A stretch of DNA of 16,249 nt from positions 1 through 16,249 of the forward strand of contig JAYZWL010000092.1 of the NCBI GenBank assembly GCA_036154955.1, in the 5' to 3' direction. Origin of the DNA: Albimonas sp036154955 (lineage in GTDB: Bacteria; Pseudomonadota; Alphaproteobacteria; Rhodobacterales; Rhodobacteraceae). Of this stretch, positions 6,843-14,271 are shown piece by piece. The position numbers were made by a program, and so were the translations under genes. The notes under the pieces are model-generated. The model searched no databases, was not told the origin of the DNA, and saw only the letters and a list, made by a program, of their open reading frames with translations. Numbering within the stretch: the stretch's first letter is position 1; each line of letters begins with the position of its first letter.

Positions 6843-7634
6843 ATGGACGTCATGCATACATCCGCACTGTCACTGCGAGAAATTCTGAATGTCGCAAGCG
6901 CATCCAAAGAAAATAAGAGTAATTTTCTTCAAGTTGTGGCTGAGCACCTGGCTCTGCGTGGGTTGGGCGCAAGATCGCAGGTCGTCTCAATTCTTGTATC
7001 AAGGCTTTTGGAGATCAAGGCGGACATCGAGGTTCTCCCTGTCAGCGAGGAGATGAAAGATCACCTCAGAGTTCAGCTGAGGCCTTTTAACGCGATCTTA
7101 AATTTTCAGCACCTTCATATGAGCATCGAGCAGGCGAAGGCGCATTTCCTTAAGCCAGAATCTTTAGTTGGACTCATGAACATTCACTTGGCGCTGACGG
7201 GTCACGTTGTCCGGACTGTTCTTGAATCTAGCGACGCGGAAAGCCTGGCGGAAAGTTTTCGCGTCATTGCGCGACAAATTGAGAGCGAGGACCTCCCTGA
7301 AAGCTTGAGGCGCTCACTGTTGAAGCGGACCTATCAGATGGCGTCGATATTAGATCATTACTATGCTTTCGGACCTGACGATCTCCAAGAAGAGCTAGAG
7401 GGCCTAGTCGGCGCAATGGTGGTGAGCCCACCTCCTCAAGGCTCCAAGGTGGCGAAGATTTACAGAGACCTTGCGACTCTCGCAGTGGCGGGCCTCGGTC
7501 TCCTTGCGGCCGTTGACACAAGCTTAGGCAAAGTTGTGTCAATCACTGAGAATGCCTCCAAGTTGGTCGAATACGTTGACGACGCGGGCCCAAGCGGCGA
7601 AGGGCGGAATCCTATGTCAGTCGGGGAGAGTTGA
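6843..7634 (+). CDS. Orphan helical protein with C-terminal hydrophobic helix, function unknown
   Basis: The product has 263 residues from ATG 6843. TTG 6819 in frame would add eight residues and ATG 6852 would remove three; none has a clear Shine-Dalgarno, and the TATAAT at 6787-6792 allows all three. I do not recognise the protein. It appears almost wholly alpha-helical. Two stretches, about residues 59-113 and 142-193, share a pattern (Ile-Glu, Leu-Pro, a Ser, basic/Leu helix, Ile-Leu, then Leu-Val-Gly and Met), suggesting an internal duplication. Residues 209-227 (LATLAVAGLGLLAAVD region) could be one membrane helix or a buried helix, followed by a short polar tail. There is no signal peptide or enzyme motif. 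Codon use is much less GC-rich than in neighbouring genes, pointing to acquisition. A role in defence or as a membrane-linked accessory protein would be speculation. Confidence 0.7.
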   Translation: MDVMHTSALSLREILNVASASKENKSNFLQVVAEHLALRGLGARSQVVSILVSRLLEIKADIEVLPVSEEMKDHLRVQLRPFNAILNFQHLHMSIEQAKAHFLKPESLVGLMNIHLALTGHVVRTVLESSDAESLAESFRVIARQIESEDLPESLRRSLLKRTYQMASILDHYYAFGPDDLQEELEGLVGAMVVSPPPQGSKVAKIYRDLATLAVAGLGLLAAVDTSLGKVVSITENASKLVEYVDDAGPSGEGRNPMSVGES

Positions 7635-7659
7635 TCTCGTGAACGCTCCGCTAGGCTGC

Positions 7660-7684
7660 ATTTCTAAATAGATTAGAAATTTTT
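7660..7684 (+). terminator. AT-rich hairpin with T run after the orphan gene
   Basis: ATTTCTAA at 7660-7667 and TTAGAAAT at 7673-7680 form a perfect eight-base stem with a five-base loop, followed by TTTT at 7681-7684. It lies 26 bases after the stop of the orphan gene and has the layout of an intrinsic terminator, but the stem is almost all A-T and would be weak. A binding site for a dimeric regulator is the alternative. Confidence 0.4.
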
Positions 7685-7920
7685 GTGGCGACTTCGGCTG
7701 GGATAACTTGAAGCGATACATTTTGCGGGACTCGGATGCCGGGCCATTGCCGGTGCACATCGCTACGCGCTGCTCGCGTTGATTGGCGACCGTCACCCTA
7801 GTGTCAGGAAGGTCCGCAAGGCCTCTCGCGGAGACGAGCGGAGCCTAAAAAATGCGTTCGGAGCGATCGCAGAAATCTGTAACGTATTGGCAAACTATTC
7901 GGGCTGGAACTGTGCCGTAT
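7685..7920. other. Non-coding remainder of the low-GC island
   Basis: No gene can be supported here. A plus-strand frame is open from 7707 through 8018, but it has no good start or ribosome binding site, matches no family I know, and runs through the terminator hairpin into the antisense of the amidohydrolase gene. It could be the relic of a gene that was cut off by a rearrangement. Confidence 0.4.
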
Positions 7921-7925
7921 ACGCG

Positions 7926-7954
7926 AAAGGGGCGGCCGAAGCCGCCCCCTTTTC
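7926..7954 (-). terminator. UUCG-capped terminator of the right-hand operon
   Basis: Read on the minus strand, GGGGCGGC (7948-7941) pairs with GCCGCCCC (7936-7929) around a TTCG tetraloop (7940-7937), followed by TTT. It lies 22 bases after the amidohydrolase stop, the expected place for the operon's end. On the plus strand the same stem is followed by CTTTT, so it may work in both directions and also close the low-GC island. Confidence 0.75.
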
Positions 7955-7975
7955 CTGTTCCGCCTGGCCCCCCCG

Positions 7976-9145
7976 TCAGCCCAGCGGCAGGCGCTGCTTG
8001 ACGAGCGTGGTCCAGTAGGAGCAGCCCCAGGTCATCGCCTCGTCGTTGAAGTCGTATTCGGGGTGGTGCAGGCCCGCGCTCGGGCCGTTGCCGACGAAGA
8101 TCATCGCGCCCGGGACCTCGTTGAGCATGAACGAGAAGTCCTCGCCGCCCATCGCCGGCGACCATTCCTGGTCCACCCGGCCCTCGCCCGCGACGGCCAG
8201 CGCCGCGGCGGCCGCCCGCTCGGCCCCGATCTCGGAATTCACCGTGACCGGATACATGCGGATGTAGTCCAGCGTGGCCTTGGCGTCGTAGGCGTCGGCG
8301 ATGCCCTGCACGGCCTTGGCGATCCGCGCCTCCACCAGGTCGCGCACCTCCTCGTCCAGCGTGCGCACGGTGCCGGTCAGCTTGATCGCCTGCGGGATCA
8401 CGTTGAAGGCGTCGCCGCCGTGGATCGTGGTGATCGAGATCACCGCCGATTTCAGCGGGTCGAGATTGCGGGACACGATGGTCTGCAGCGCCTGCACCAG
8501 CGCCGAGGTCGCCATCAGCGGGTCCACGGTGTTGTGCGGGAAGGCGGCGTGGCCGCCCACGCCCTCGATGGTGATGCGCACCTCGTCGACCGAGCCCATC
8601 AGCGGGCCGGCGCAGATCGCGAACTCGCCCAGCGGCAGGTTCGGCTTGTTGTGCATCCCGTAGACCTCGTCCAGCGGCCAGCGGGTCAGCATGCCGTCGT
8701 CGAGCATGGCCTTGGCGCCGGCGCCGCCTTCCTCGGCGGGCTGGAAGATCACCAGCACCGTGCCGTCGAAGGCCCGGCTCTCGGCCAGCGCCTTCGCGGC
8801 GCCCAGCAGCATGGTGGTGTGGCCGTCATGGCCGCAGGCATGCATCTTGCCGGGGACGGTCGAGGCCCATTCGGCCCCCGTCTCCTCCTCGATGGGGAGC
8901 GCGTCCATGTCGGCGCGCAGGCCGATGGCGCGGCCCGATTTGTTGGACGATCCGCGGATCACGCCGACCACGCCGGTGCGGCCGATCCCCTCCACCACCT
9001 CGTCCACGCCGGCTTCGCGCAGGGCCGCGGCGACCTTGGCGGCGGTGGCGTGCACGTCGTAGAGCAGCTCGGGGTTGCGATGCAGGTCGCGGCGGAATTC
9101 GGTCAGCTCGGGCAGCGACTTCGCCACCCAGTTCTCGACGGCCAT
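7976..9145 (-). CDS. M20-family metallo-amidohydrolase (hippurate hydrolase / N-acyl amino acid amidohydrolase type)
   Basis: The 389-residue protein has the full length and motifs of M20 amidohydrolases: DLHRNPEL at 20-27, RADMDALP at 78-84, the metal site HACGHDGH at 102-109 (C104, H106), E138-E139 in QPAEEGG, H165 and H360 near the C-terminus. The dimerisation domain lies at about 185-295 with VGGHAAFPH. Such enzymes cut amide bonds of N-acyl, N-carbamoyl or aryl amino acids in the cytoplasm. The start at 9145 has GAGAGGA close upstream, inside the end of the ATC-hydrolase-like gene; the two genes are 10 bases apart. It is the last gene of the operon. Given its neighbours, an N-carbamoyl or N-acyl product of the ATC-hydrolase-like enzyme is a plausible substrate; this is inference. 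Confidence 0.9.
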   Translation of the reverse strand: MAVENWVAKSLPELTEFRRDLHRNPELLYDVHATAAKVAAALREAGVDEVVEGIGRTGVVGVIRGSSNKSGRAIGLRADMDALPIEEETGAEWASTVPGKMHACGHDGHTTMLLGAAKALAESRAFDGTVLVIFQPAEEGGAGAKAMLDDGMLTRWPLDEVYGMHNKPNLPLGEFAICAGPLMGSVDEVRITIEGVGGHAAFPHNTVDPLMATSALVQALQTIVSRNLDPLKSAVISITTIHGGDAFNVIPQAIKLTGTVRTLDEEVRDLVEARIAKAVQGIADAYDAKATLDYIRMYPVTVNSEIGAERAAAAALAVAGEGRVDQEWSPAMGGEDFSFMLNEVPGAMIFVGNGPSAGLHHPEYDFNDEAMTWGCSYWTTLVKQRLPLG

Positions 9146-9155
9146 GGGGTTCCTC

Positions 9156-9629
9156 TCAGGACTCTTCGGGTTCCATGCGGTAGCGGAAGTCGCAGTGACT
9201 GGCGCCCTTCATGATGGTCTGGGTGCGGGTCAGCTTCATCTTGGGATTGTAGCCGATGCAGAAATCGCCGTCCCGGTTGCAGGACAGAAGGTGCCCGATG
9301 TCGCCGAGCCCCATCTCCTTGTACATCTCCGAATAGCGGCAGCGCACGACGTTGAAATCGAGGTGATCCTCGTCGGCGCGGATCTGCTCGATCCGCAGCG
9401 CGTCGTCCTTCTGCCAGAGCGGCATGATGTCGGCGAAGTCCTTGAGGCCCGGCTCGCGGCCCAGCGCCTCGGCGAAGCCCTTGCCATGCTCGACGGCGGA
9501 GGCGGTGACCGCCTCGCCGATCAGGGCCTTGGCCTCGTCCTCTCCGTATTTGGCCTTCGCCGTCTCGTAGACGTGCTTGAGCACCAGCGCCTCGATGCGG
9601 CGGCGCTCCAGAATGGGCATGTCGTCCAT
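9156..9629 (-). CDS. L-2-amino-thiazoline-4-carboxylate (ATC) hydrolase family protein
   Basis: The 157-residue cytoplasmic protein resembles the ATC hydrolase family. Its C-terminal half has RCRYSEMYKEMG, LLSCNRD, LTRTQTIMKGASHCDF, with cysteines at 97, 117, 124 and 146, of which 97, 117 and 146 sit in the blocks I recall as conserved. Characterised members open the thiazoline ring of ATC to give N-carbamoyl-cysteine, but many family members lie in operons with no known thiazoline use. The start at 9629 has an AGGGAGG upstream, well placed. It is 51 bases after the oxidase gene and 10 bases before the M20 gene. In the known pathway an amidohydrolase follows ATC hydrolase, which matches this order. 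The real substrate may be another cyclic amidine or related ring. Confidence 0.75.
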   Translation of the reverse strand: MDDMPILERRRIEALVLKHVYETAKAKYGEDEAKALIGEAVTASAVEHGKGFAEALGREPGLKDFADIMPLWQKDDALRIEQIRADEDHLDFNVVRCRYSEMYKEMGLGDIGHLLSCNRDGDFCIGYNPKMKLTRTQTIMKGASHCDFRYRMEPEES

Positions 9630-9666
9630 GTCGGTTCCTCCCTTGGCCGCGGCCTTCGCCCGGCGG

Positions 9667-9690
9667 TCAGTCGAACGTTATCAGTCGAAC
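9667..9690. repeat. Ten-base direct repeat duplicating the end of the oxidase gene
   Basis: TCAGTCGAAC occurs at 9667-9676 and again at 9681-9690, separated by GTTA. The right copy contains the stop codon and last two codons (Phe-Asp) of the FAD oxidase; the left copy repeats them just after the stop. This looks like a small local duplication and gives a second Phe-Asp-stop in another frame. Confidence 0.6.
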
Positions 9691-10988
9691 TTCGGTTCGG
9701 TGTGGTCCTTGCGGCGCATCCAGGCGAGGTAATAGGGCGCGATGCGTCGCCCGATCTCGTGGAAGGGCAGGGGGGCCGGTTCGGAGACGGGCAGCGCCAG
9801 CTCCTCCACCGGGACGCCCGCCACCGCGGCGGCCATCTCCCGGCCCATGGAGACCGAGAGCGCGACGCCCCGCCCGTTGCAGCCGATCCAGGCCCAGCCG
9901 TCGGGGCCGAGCTTGTGGACGCGGGGATAGCGGTCCCAGGTCATGCCGATATAGCCGTTCCAGACATGGGTCATCTTCGGCGCGCCCATCTCGGGGAAGG
10001 CCTCGGCCATGCGCTTGGCGGCGGTCGCCTTGACCCGCTCGCCGGCGTTCCACGGACCGATGACGGCGCCGCCGGTGATCAGCCGGTTGCGGGCGTCGTA
10101 GCGGAAGAAGCGCAGGTCGCCGCGGGTGTCGGAAACCGCCTGCCGCCCGGGCAGGATCTTGGCGCGCAGGTTGTCGCCCAGCGGCTCGGTCGCCATCTGC
10201 CAGCTGAGGACCGGGACCACGGTGCGCGACAGCTTCGGCGCGAGACTTTTGGTGATGAGGTCCGTATAGGCGTTGGTGGCCAGCACCAGCGCCTTCGCCT
10301 TGACCTCCCCGTCCGGGGTCTTCACCCGCCAGTGGTCGCCGTCGCGGGTCCATTCGGTGACCGGGCTGTCCTCGTGGATCACGGCGCCGCGGCGCTCGGC
10401 CGCCAGCGCCAGCCCGCGGGCGAGGCCCAGCGGGTTGATGTGCCCGCCGGTGGGGTTGTACATGCCCCCATACCAGAAATCGGTGCCCAGCATGTCCGCG
10501 GCGGCCTTGCGGTCCAGCAGCTCGGCCGGGAAGCCGTGGCGGTTCCACGCCTCGACCCGCTTCTGCGAAAGCTTGATGCGGCCGGGGGAGTGGGCGGGCT
10601 GGAACCAGCCCGACTGCTCGGCCTCCGCGATCTCCATGATCCCCTCTTCGCGGGCGACCTGGAACAGGTAGTCGGCCGAAGCCCCGACCAGCTTCGCCAG
10701 CCTGCCCCCGGCCTCGCCGTATTTGGCGACCATGCCGTCGGGCTCGGCGGCGGTGAGGGTGGGGATGACCTGGCCGTTGTTGCGCCCCGAGGCGCCCCAG
10801 CCGACCGCGTTCGCCTCCAGCACCACCACGCCGAGACCGCGGCGCGCGAGATGCAGCGCCGTCGACAGGCCCGAGAAACCGGCCCCGATCACCACCGCGT
10901 CGGCCTCGACCGTGCCGGTCAGCCGGGGCGCGGGGGCGCGGGCGGCGGCGGAGGCCGCCCACATCGAGGGCGGGAAGGGGGCGATCAT
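9681..10988 (-). CDS. DAO-family FAD-dependent oxidoreductase (PuuB-like)
   Basis: The 435-residue protein belongs to the glycine/D-amino acid oxidase superfamily. After about 28 N-terminal residues the Rossmann fold shows GAGFSG at 35-40 and the ribose Glu at 58, followed by WGASGRNNGQV at 64-74, the block typical of gamma-glutamylputrescine oxidase (PuuB)-like enzymes. The C-terminal FAD block includes IGCNGRGVALS. These enzymes oxidise an amine or amino acid C-N bond with oxygen or another acceptor. Start ATG 10988 overlaps the stop of the class V PLP gene by four bases (ATGA), so translation is probably coupled. A longer frame reaches 11234, but it lies inside the PLP gene. The substrate is unknown; a primary or secondary amine released by the operon's other enzymes is likely. 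Confidence 0.87.
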   Translation of the reverse strand: MIAPFPPSMWAASAAARAPAPRLTGTVEADAVVIGAGFSGLSTALHLARRGLGVVVLEANAVGWGASGRNNGQVIPTLTAAEPDGMVAKYGEAGGRLAKLVGASADYLFQVAREEGIMEIAEAEQSGWFQPAHSPGRIKLSQKRVEAWNRHGFPAELLDRKAAADMLGTDFWYGGMYNPTGGHINPLGLARGLALAAERRGAVIHEDSPVTEWTRDGDHWRVKTPDGEVKAKALVLATNAYTDLITKSLAPKLSRTVVPVLSWQMATEPLGDNLRAKILPGRQAVSDTRGDLRFFRYDARNRLITGGAVIGPWNAGERVKATAAKRMAEAFPEMGAPKMTHVWNGYIGMTWDRYPRVHKLGPDGWAWIGCNGRGVALSVSMGREMAAAVAGVPVEELALPVSEPAPLPFHEIGRRIAPYYLAWMRRKDHTEPKFD

Positions 10989-12628
10989 GCGAGGGCTCCT
11001 GCGGGGACGAAGGGGGTTTCGTGGGGCATCCAGAACCAGCGCAGGGCCTCGGTTTCCGGATCGAACGGCGTCTGCCCCGGCGAGGCCGGAGCCGCGGCAT
11101 CGGCGATGCGCGCGGCCTCCGCCAGGCAGGCGGCGAAGTCGGGCGGGGTCTCGGCCGCCGCGGCGGGCGCGGTCCAGAGATCGGCGAGGCACGCGGGCCC
11201 CGCGGCCTCCGGGGCCCGGCCCTTCGCCCGCCACACGCCCGCGCGGGCGTCGAGGTCGTAGAGCGGCAGCAGGTCCAGCCCGCGGGCGGCGACGAAGCCC
11301 ACCGCGTCGGCGATGTAGTCCACCACCTCCTCGGCGAAGAAGTAGTTCACCCCCAGCCGCGCCCAGCCCGGCCGGAAGGCCGACAGCCCGCGGGCCACCG
11401 CACGCTCATGCGCCTCGGCCCGCGCCGCGTCGATGCCCAGCAGCGCGTGCCCGTAGGGCCCGGCGCACGAACACCCGCCGCGGGTCTGCAGCCCGAACAG
11501 GTCGTTGAGCAGCGCCACCACGTAGTTGTGGTGCAGAAGCCGCCCGCGGACCCGGAGGTTGAACGAGAAGATGCCAAGCCGCTCGGCCTCCGGCGGGCCC
11601 AGCAGCTCCATCCCCGGGATGGCGCGCAGGCGGGCGTCGAGCCGGGCGGCGAGCGCGGCTTCGCGGGCCTCGATCTCCTCCTCCCCGATCTCGGTCTTGA
11701 GCAGCAGGACCAGGCCGGCGCGGATGTTGTCGACGATCGCGGGCGTGCCCGCCTCCTCCCGCCGCTCGGGGTCGGAGACGTAGGTGCGTCCGGTCTCGGT
11801 CACATAGGACACGGTGCCGCCGCCGGGCACGGTGGGGATCGGGCAGGCCAGCATGTCCCGGTCCGCGACCAGCACGCCCGAGGCGCCGGGGCCGCCGGGG
11901 AACTTGTGGGGCGACAGGAACGCGGCGTCGATCCGGTCCTCCGCCCCGGTCCCGGCCATGCGGATCGGGATATAGGGGCCGCCGCCGGCGAAATCGCACA
12001 CGAAGCGCCCGCCATGGGCGTGCATCAGCCGGGCGATGGCGGCGATGTCGGTCCGAACCCCGGTGACGTTGGAGGCCGCCGAGAACGCGCCGATAAGCCG
12101 GCCGGTGACGCCCTCGGGCCCCTGCGCCGAATTAACCGCCGCCAGCTCGCGGCCCAGCGTCTCCAGGCAGATCCCGCCGCGGCCGTCGAGCGGGATGCGC
12201 ACCAGCCGCGCCCCGCATTCCCGCCAGGGCAGGTCGTTGGAGTGATGCTCATAGGGCCCCACGAACACCGTGTCCCCGGGGCCGAGCGCCAGCGCCCGCA
12301 CCAGCTTGTCCGACGCCGCCGTGGCGCCCGAGCCGGTGAAGATCACCGCGTGCCCCTCGTCCGCGCCCACGCCGCGGCGCACCGCCTCGCGGGCCATCTC
12401 GCGCAGGCGGGTGGTCTGGCGGCCGGTGTAGGAGGTCTCGGTATGGGTGTTGCCGTAGGAGGGCAGCACATGGGCGCGGATCGCGTCCTCGATGAAGCCC
12501 AGCGCGCGGCCCGAGGCCACGTAATCGGCATAGACCAGCGGCCGCGGCCCGAACGGGCCGGGAATGGCCGCGCCGTCGCCGAGCACCTGGGCGCGGACGT
12601 CCTCGATGGTGGGGCGGAAGGGTTTCAT
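10985..12628 (-). CDS. Class V aminotransferase-fold PLP enzyme, cysteine desulfurase-like
   Basis: The 547-residue cytoplasmic protein follows the class V (NifS/SufS-like) plan. The PLP lysine is K242 in SPHKFPGG, the PLP-ring Asp is D212 in CDFAGG, and a His is at 128-129 in YEHHSN. YADYVASG opens the fold and THTETSYTG follows. A cysteine loop, GGCSCAGPYGH, with C386 and C388 takes the place of the catalytic cysteine loop of desulfurases. About 90 residues after 455 extend beyond the usual 400-450 length and look variable. Enzymes of this kind remove sulfur from cysteine or act as lyases or aminotransferases. The gene overlaps both neighbours by four bases (12625-12628 and 10985-10988), within the transporter operon. 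Desulfuration of a cysteine-like product would fit the ATC-hydrolase-like protein downstream; this is inference. Confidence 0.85.
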   Translation of the reverse strand: MKPFRPTIEDVRAQVLGDGAAIPGPFGPRPLVYADYVASGRALGFIEDAIRAHVLPSYGNTHTETSYTGRQTTRLREMAREAVRRGVGADEGHAVIFTGSGATAASDKLVRALALGPGDTVFVGPYEHHSNDLPWRECGARLVRIPLDGRGGICLETLGRELAAVNSAQGPEGVTGRLIGAFSAASNVTGVRTDIAAIARLMHAHGGRFVCDFAGGGPYIPIRMAGTGAEDRIDAAFLSPHKFPGGPGASGVLVADRDMLACPIPTVPGGGTVSYVTETGRTYVSDPERREEAGTPAIVDNIRAGLVLLLKTEIGEEEIEAREAALAARLDARLRAIPGMELLGPPEAERLGIFSFNLRVRGRLLHHNYVVALLNDLFGLQTRGGCSCAGPYGHALLGIDAARAEAHERAVARGLSAFRPGWARLGVNYFFAEEVVDYIADAVGFVAARGLDLLPLYDLDARAGVWRAKGRAPEAAGPACLADLWTAPAAAAETPPDFAACLAEAARIADAAAPASPGQTPFDPETEALRWFWMPHETPFVPAGALA

Positions 12629-14271
12629 GCGGCGTCGTCCTTCAGGACCGGCGGGGTCCAGTCCCGGCCGGGAATCGAGGAAAGCAGTTTGCGCGTGTAG
12701 GGATGGGCGGGGGCGGCGAAGATCTCGGCCACCGGCCCCATCTCCACCACCTTGCCCTTCTCCATCACCGCCACCCGGTCGCAGAGCTGGGCGGCGACGC
12801 GCAGGTCATGGGTGACGAAGAGCAGCGACAGGTCCAGCCGCTCGCGCAGGTCGGCCAAGAGCTTGAGCACCTGCGCCTGCACCGAGACATCGAGCGCGGA
12901 GACCGGTTCGTCCGCCACGATCACCTTCGGCTCCATCGCCAGGGCGCGGGCGATGCCGATGCGCTGGCGCTGGCCGCCGGAGAATTCGTGCGGGTAGCGG
13001 TCGGCCGCGGCGGGGGAAAGCTCGACCAGCGACAGCAGCTCCCGCGCCTTCTCCCGCGCCTTGGCCGGGTCCATGCCGTGCACGATCGGGCCTTGCGCGA
13101 TCAGGTCCACCACCCGCTTGCGCGGGTTGAGCGAGGCCATCGGGTCCTGGAACACCATCTGGATCTCGGCCCGCATGGCGCGCAGGGTCTTCGCGTCGGC
13201 CCCGAGGATGTCGCGCCCGTCCAGCTCCGCCTTGCCGCCGTCGGCCTCCAGCAGCCGGGTCACGCAGCGCGACACGGTGGTCTTGCCCGACCCGCTCTCG
13301 CCCACCACGCCCAGCGTCTCTCCGCGGCGGAGGTCGAAGGACACGTGATCCACCGCCGCCACCGCGCGGCGCTTGCCGGACAGAAGCCCGCCGCGCGCCT
13401 TGAAGGTCTTGAGCATGTTCTCGGCCCGCAGCACCACCGGCGCGGCGGAGAAGTCGCGCGGGGCGGGGGGCGTCAGGTCGGGAACGGCGGCGATCAGGGC
13501 GCGGGTGTAGGGGTGCTGCGGGTTGTTGAGCACCTCCGCCGCCGGACCGTGCTCCACCAGTTCGCCCCGGCGCAGCACCGCGACCTTGTCCGCGATCTCC
13601 GCCACCACCCCGAAATCATGGGTGATGAACAGGATGCCGGCGCCGGCTTCGGTCTGAAGCTCCCGGATCAGGCGCAGGATCTGGAGCTGGGTGGTGACGT
13701 CGAGCGCGGTGGTCGGCTCGTCCGCGATCACCAGCCGGGGCGACATGGCCAGCGCCATGGCGATCATCACCCGCTGCCGCTGCCCGCCCGAGACTTGGTG
13801 CGGATAGGCGTTGAAGGCCGAGTCCGGGTCGGGGATGTGCACCTCGCGCAGCATCTCCAGCGCGCGGTCCTTGCGCGCCTTGCGGCCCATGTCGGTGTGC
13901 AGCTTCAGCACCTCGTCGATCTGCCAGCCCACGGTCTTCTGCGGGTTCAGGGCCGTCATCGGCTCCTGGAAGATCATCGCCATGCGGTCGCCGCGCAGGC
14001 CGCGCATCTGCGCCTCGCTGCGGGTCGACAGGTCTTCGCCCTCGAAGCGGATGGTTCCGCCGACCATGCGCACCACGGGCTCCGGCAACAGCCGCATCAC
14101 CGCCCCGGCCGCGAGGCTCTTGCCCGAGCCGCTCTCGCCCACCAGGCACACGATCTCGCCGGGGTTCACGGTCAGGGTCAGCCCGTCGAGCGCGAAGGGA
14201 CGATCGGCGCCTTCGGGCAGGGCGACGCGGAGGTTCTCGATCTCCAGGATCGGGGTCACGGGCTCGGTCAT
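12625..14271 (-). CDS. Fused two-domain ATPase of a Dpp/Opp-type ABC importer
   Basis: The 548-residue protein joins DppD-like and DppF-like ATPases in one chain. Domain 1 has Walker A GESGSGKS at 45-52, Q102, signature SGGQRQ at 161-166, Walker B ending in D184-E185 and H218. Domain 2 has GESGSGKT at 324-331, Q375, SGGQRQ at 431-436, D454-E455 and H488. Both end with the HPYT motif of the peptide-importer ATPases (253 and 523). All catalytic residues are intact in both halves, so two active sites are expected. It drives uptake through the two permeases encoded directly upstream. ATG 14271 overlaps the permease stop by four bases; the frame extends to 14379 only as an Arg-rich shadow inside the permease gene. 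The order of domains resembles GsiA-type fused ATPases. Confidence 0.93.
   Translation of the reverse strand: MTEPVTPILEIENLRVALPEGADRPFALDGLTLTVNPGEIVCLVGESGSGKSLAAGAVMRLLPEPVVRMVGGTIRFEGEDLSTRSEAQMRGLRGDRMAMIFQEPMTALNPQKTVGWQIDEVLKLHTDMGRKARKDRALEMLREVHIPDPDSAFNAYPHQVSGGQRQRVMIAMALAMSPRLVIADEPTTALDVTTQLQILRLIRELQTEAGAGILFITHDFGVVAEIADKVAVLRRGELVEHGPAAEVLNNPQHPYTRALIAAVPDLTPPAPRDFSAAPVVLRAENMLKTFKARGGLLSGKRRAVAAVDHVSFDLRRGETLGVVGESGSGKTTVSRCVTRLLEADGGKAELDGRDILGADAKTLRAMRAEIQMVFQDPMASLNPRKRVVDLIAQGPIVHGMDPAKAREKARELLSLVELSPAAADRYPHEFSGGQRQRIGIARALAMEPKVIVADEPVSALDVSVQAQVLKLLADLRERLDLSLLFVTHDLRVAAQLCDRVAVMEKGKVVEMGPVAEIFAAPAHPYTRKLLSSIPGRDWTPPVLKDDAA

Larger units (their letters stand above)
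6641..7925. other. Low-GC island, probably acquired DNA
   Basis: From about 6640 to 7925 the sequence changes from very GC-rich to mixed composition, with many A/T third positions (TTA, AAA, ATT and TCA codons) that are rare elsewhere in the window. The island holds one plus-strand gene, an upstream promoter and two hairpins. It lies between the ATPase start and the terminator of the right-hand operon. No integrase, transposase, tRNA or convincing flanking repeat was found, so transfer is inferred from composition only. Confidence 0.6.

Noticed and set aside
6757..7607. Twelve-base direct repeat GGCGAAGGGCGG at 6757-6768 and 7596-7607 as insertion target repeats
   Set aside because: The right copy lies inside the orphan gene and the left copy lies inside the low-GC island, so they do not flank a unit. 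Chance is likely for a G-rich 12-mer.
7707..8018. Plus-strand open frame at the right side of the island as a small gene or gene relic
   Set aside because: No ribosome binding site, no family resemblance, and it runs through a terminator into the antisense of the amidohydrolase gene. Kept only as a remark on the non-coding remainder.
9075..11261. Long plus-strand open frame of 728 codons opposite the oxidase and ATC-family genes
   Set aside because: It is antisense to three genes with clear catalytic motifs, and its translation is rich in His, Arg, Gly, Asp and Gln without family motifs, as expected from the reverse of GC-rich codons.
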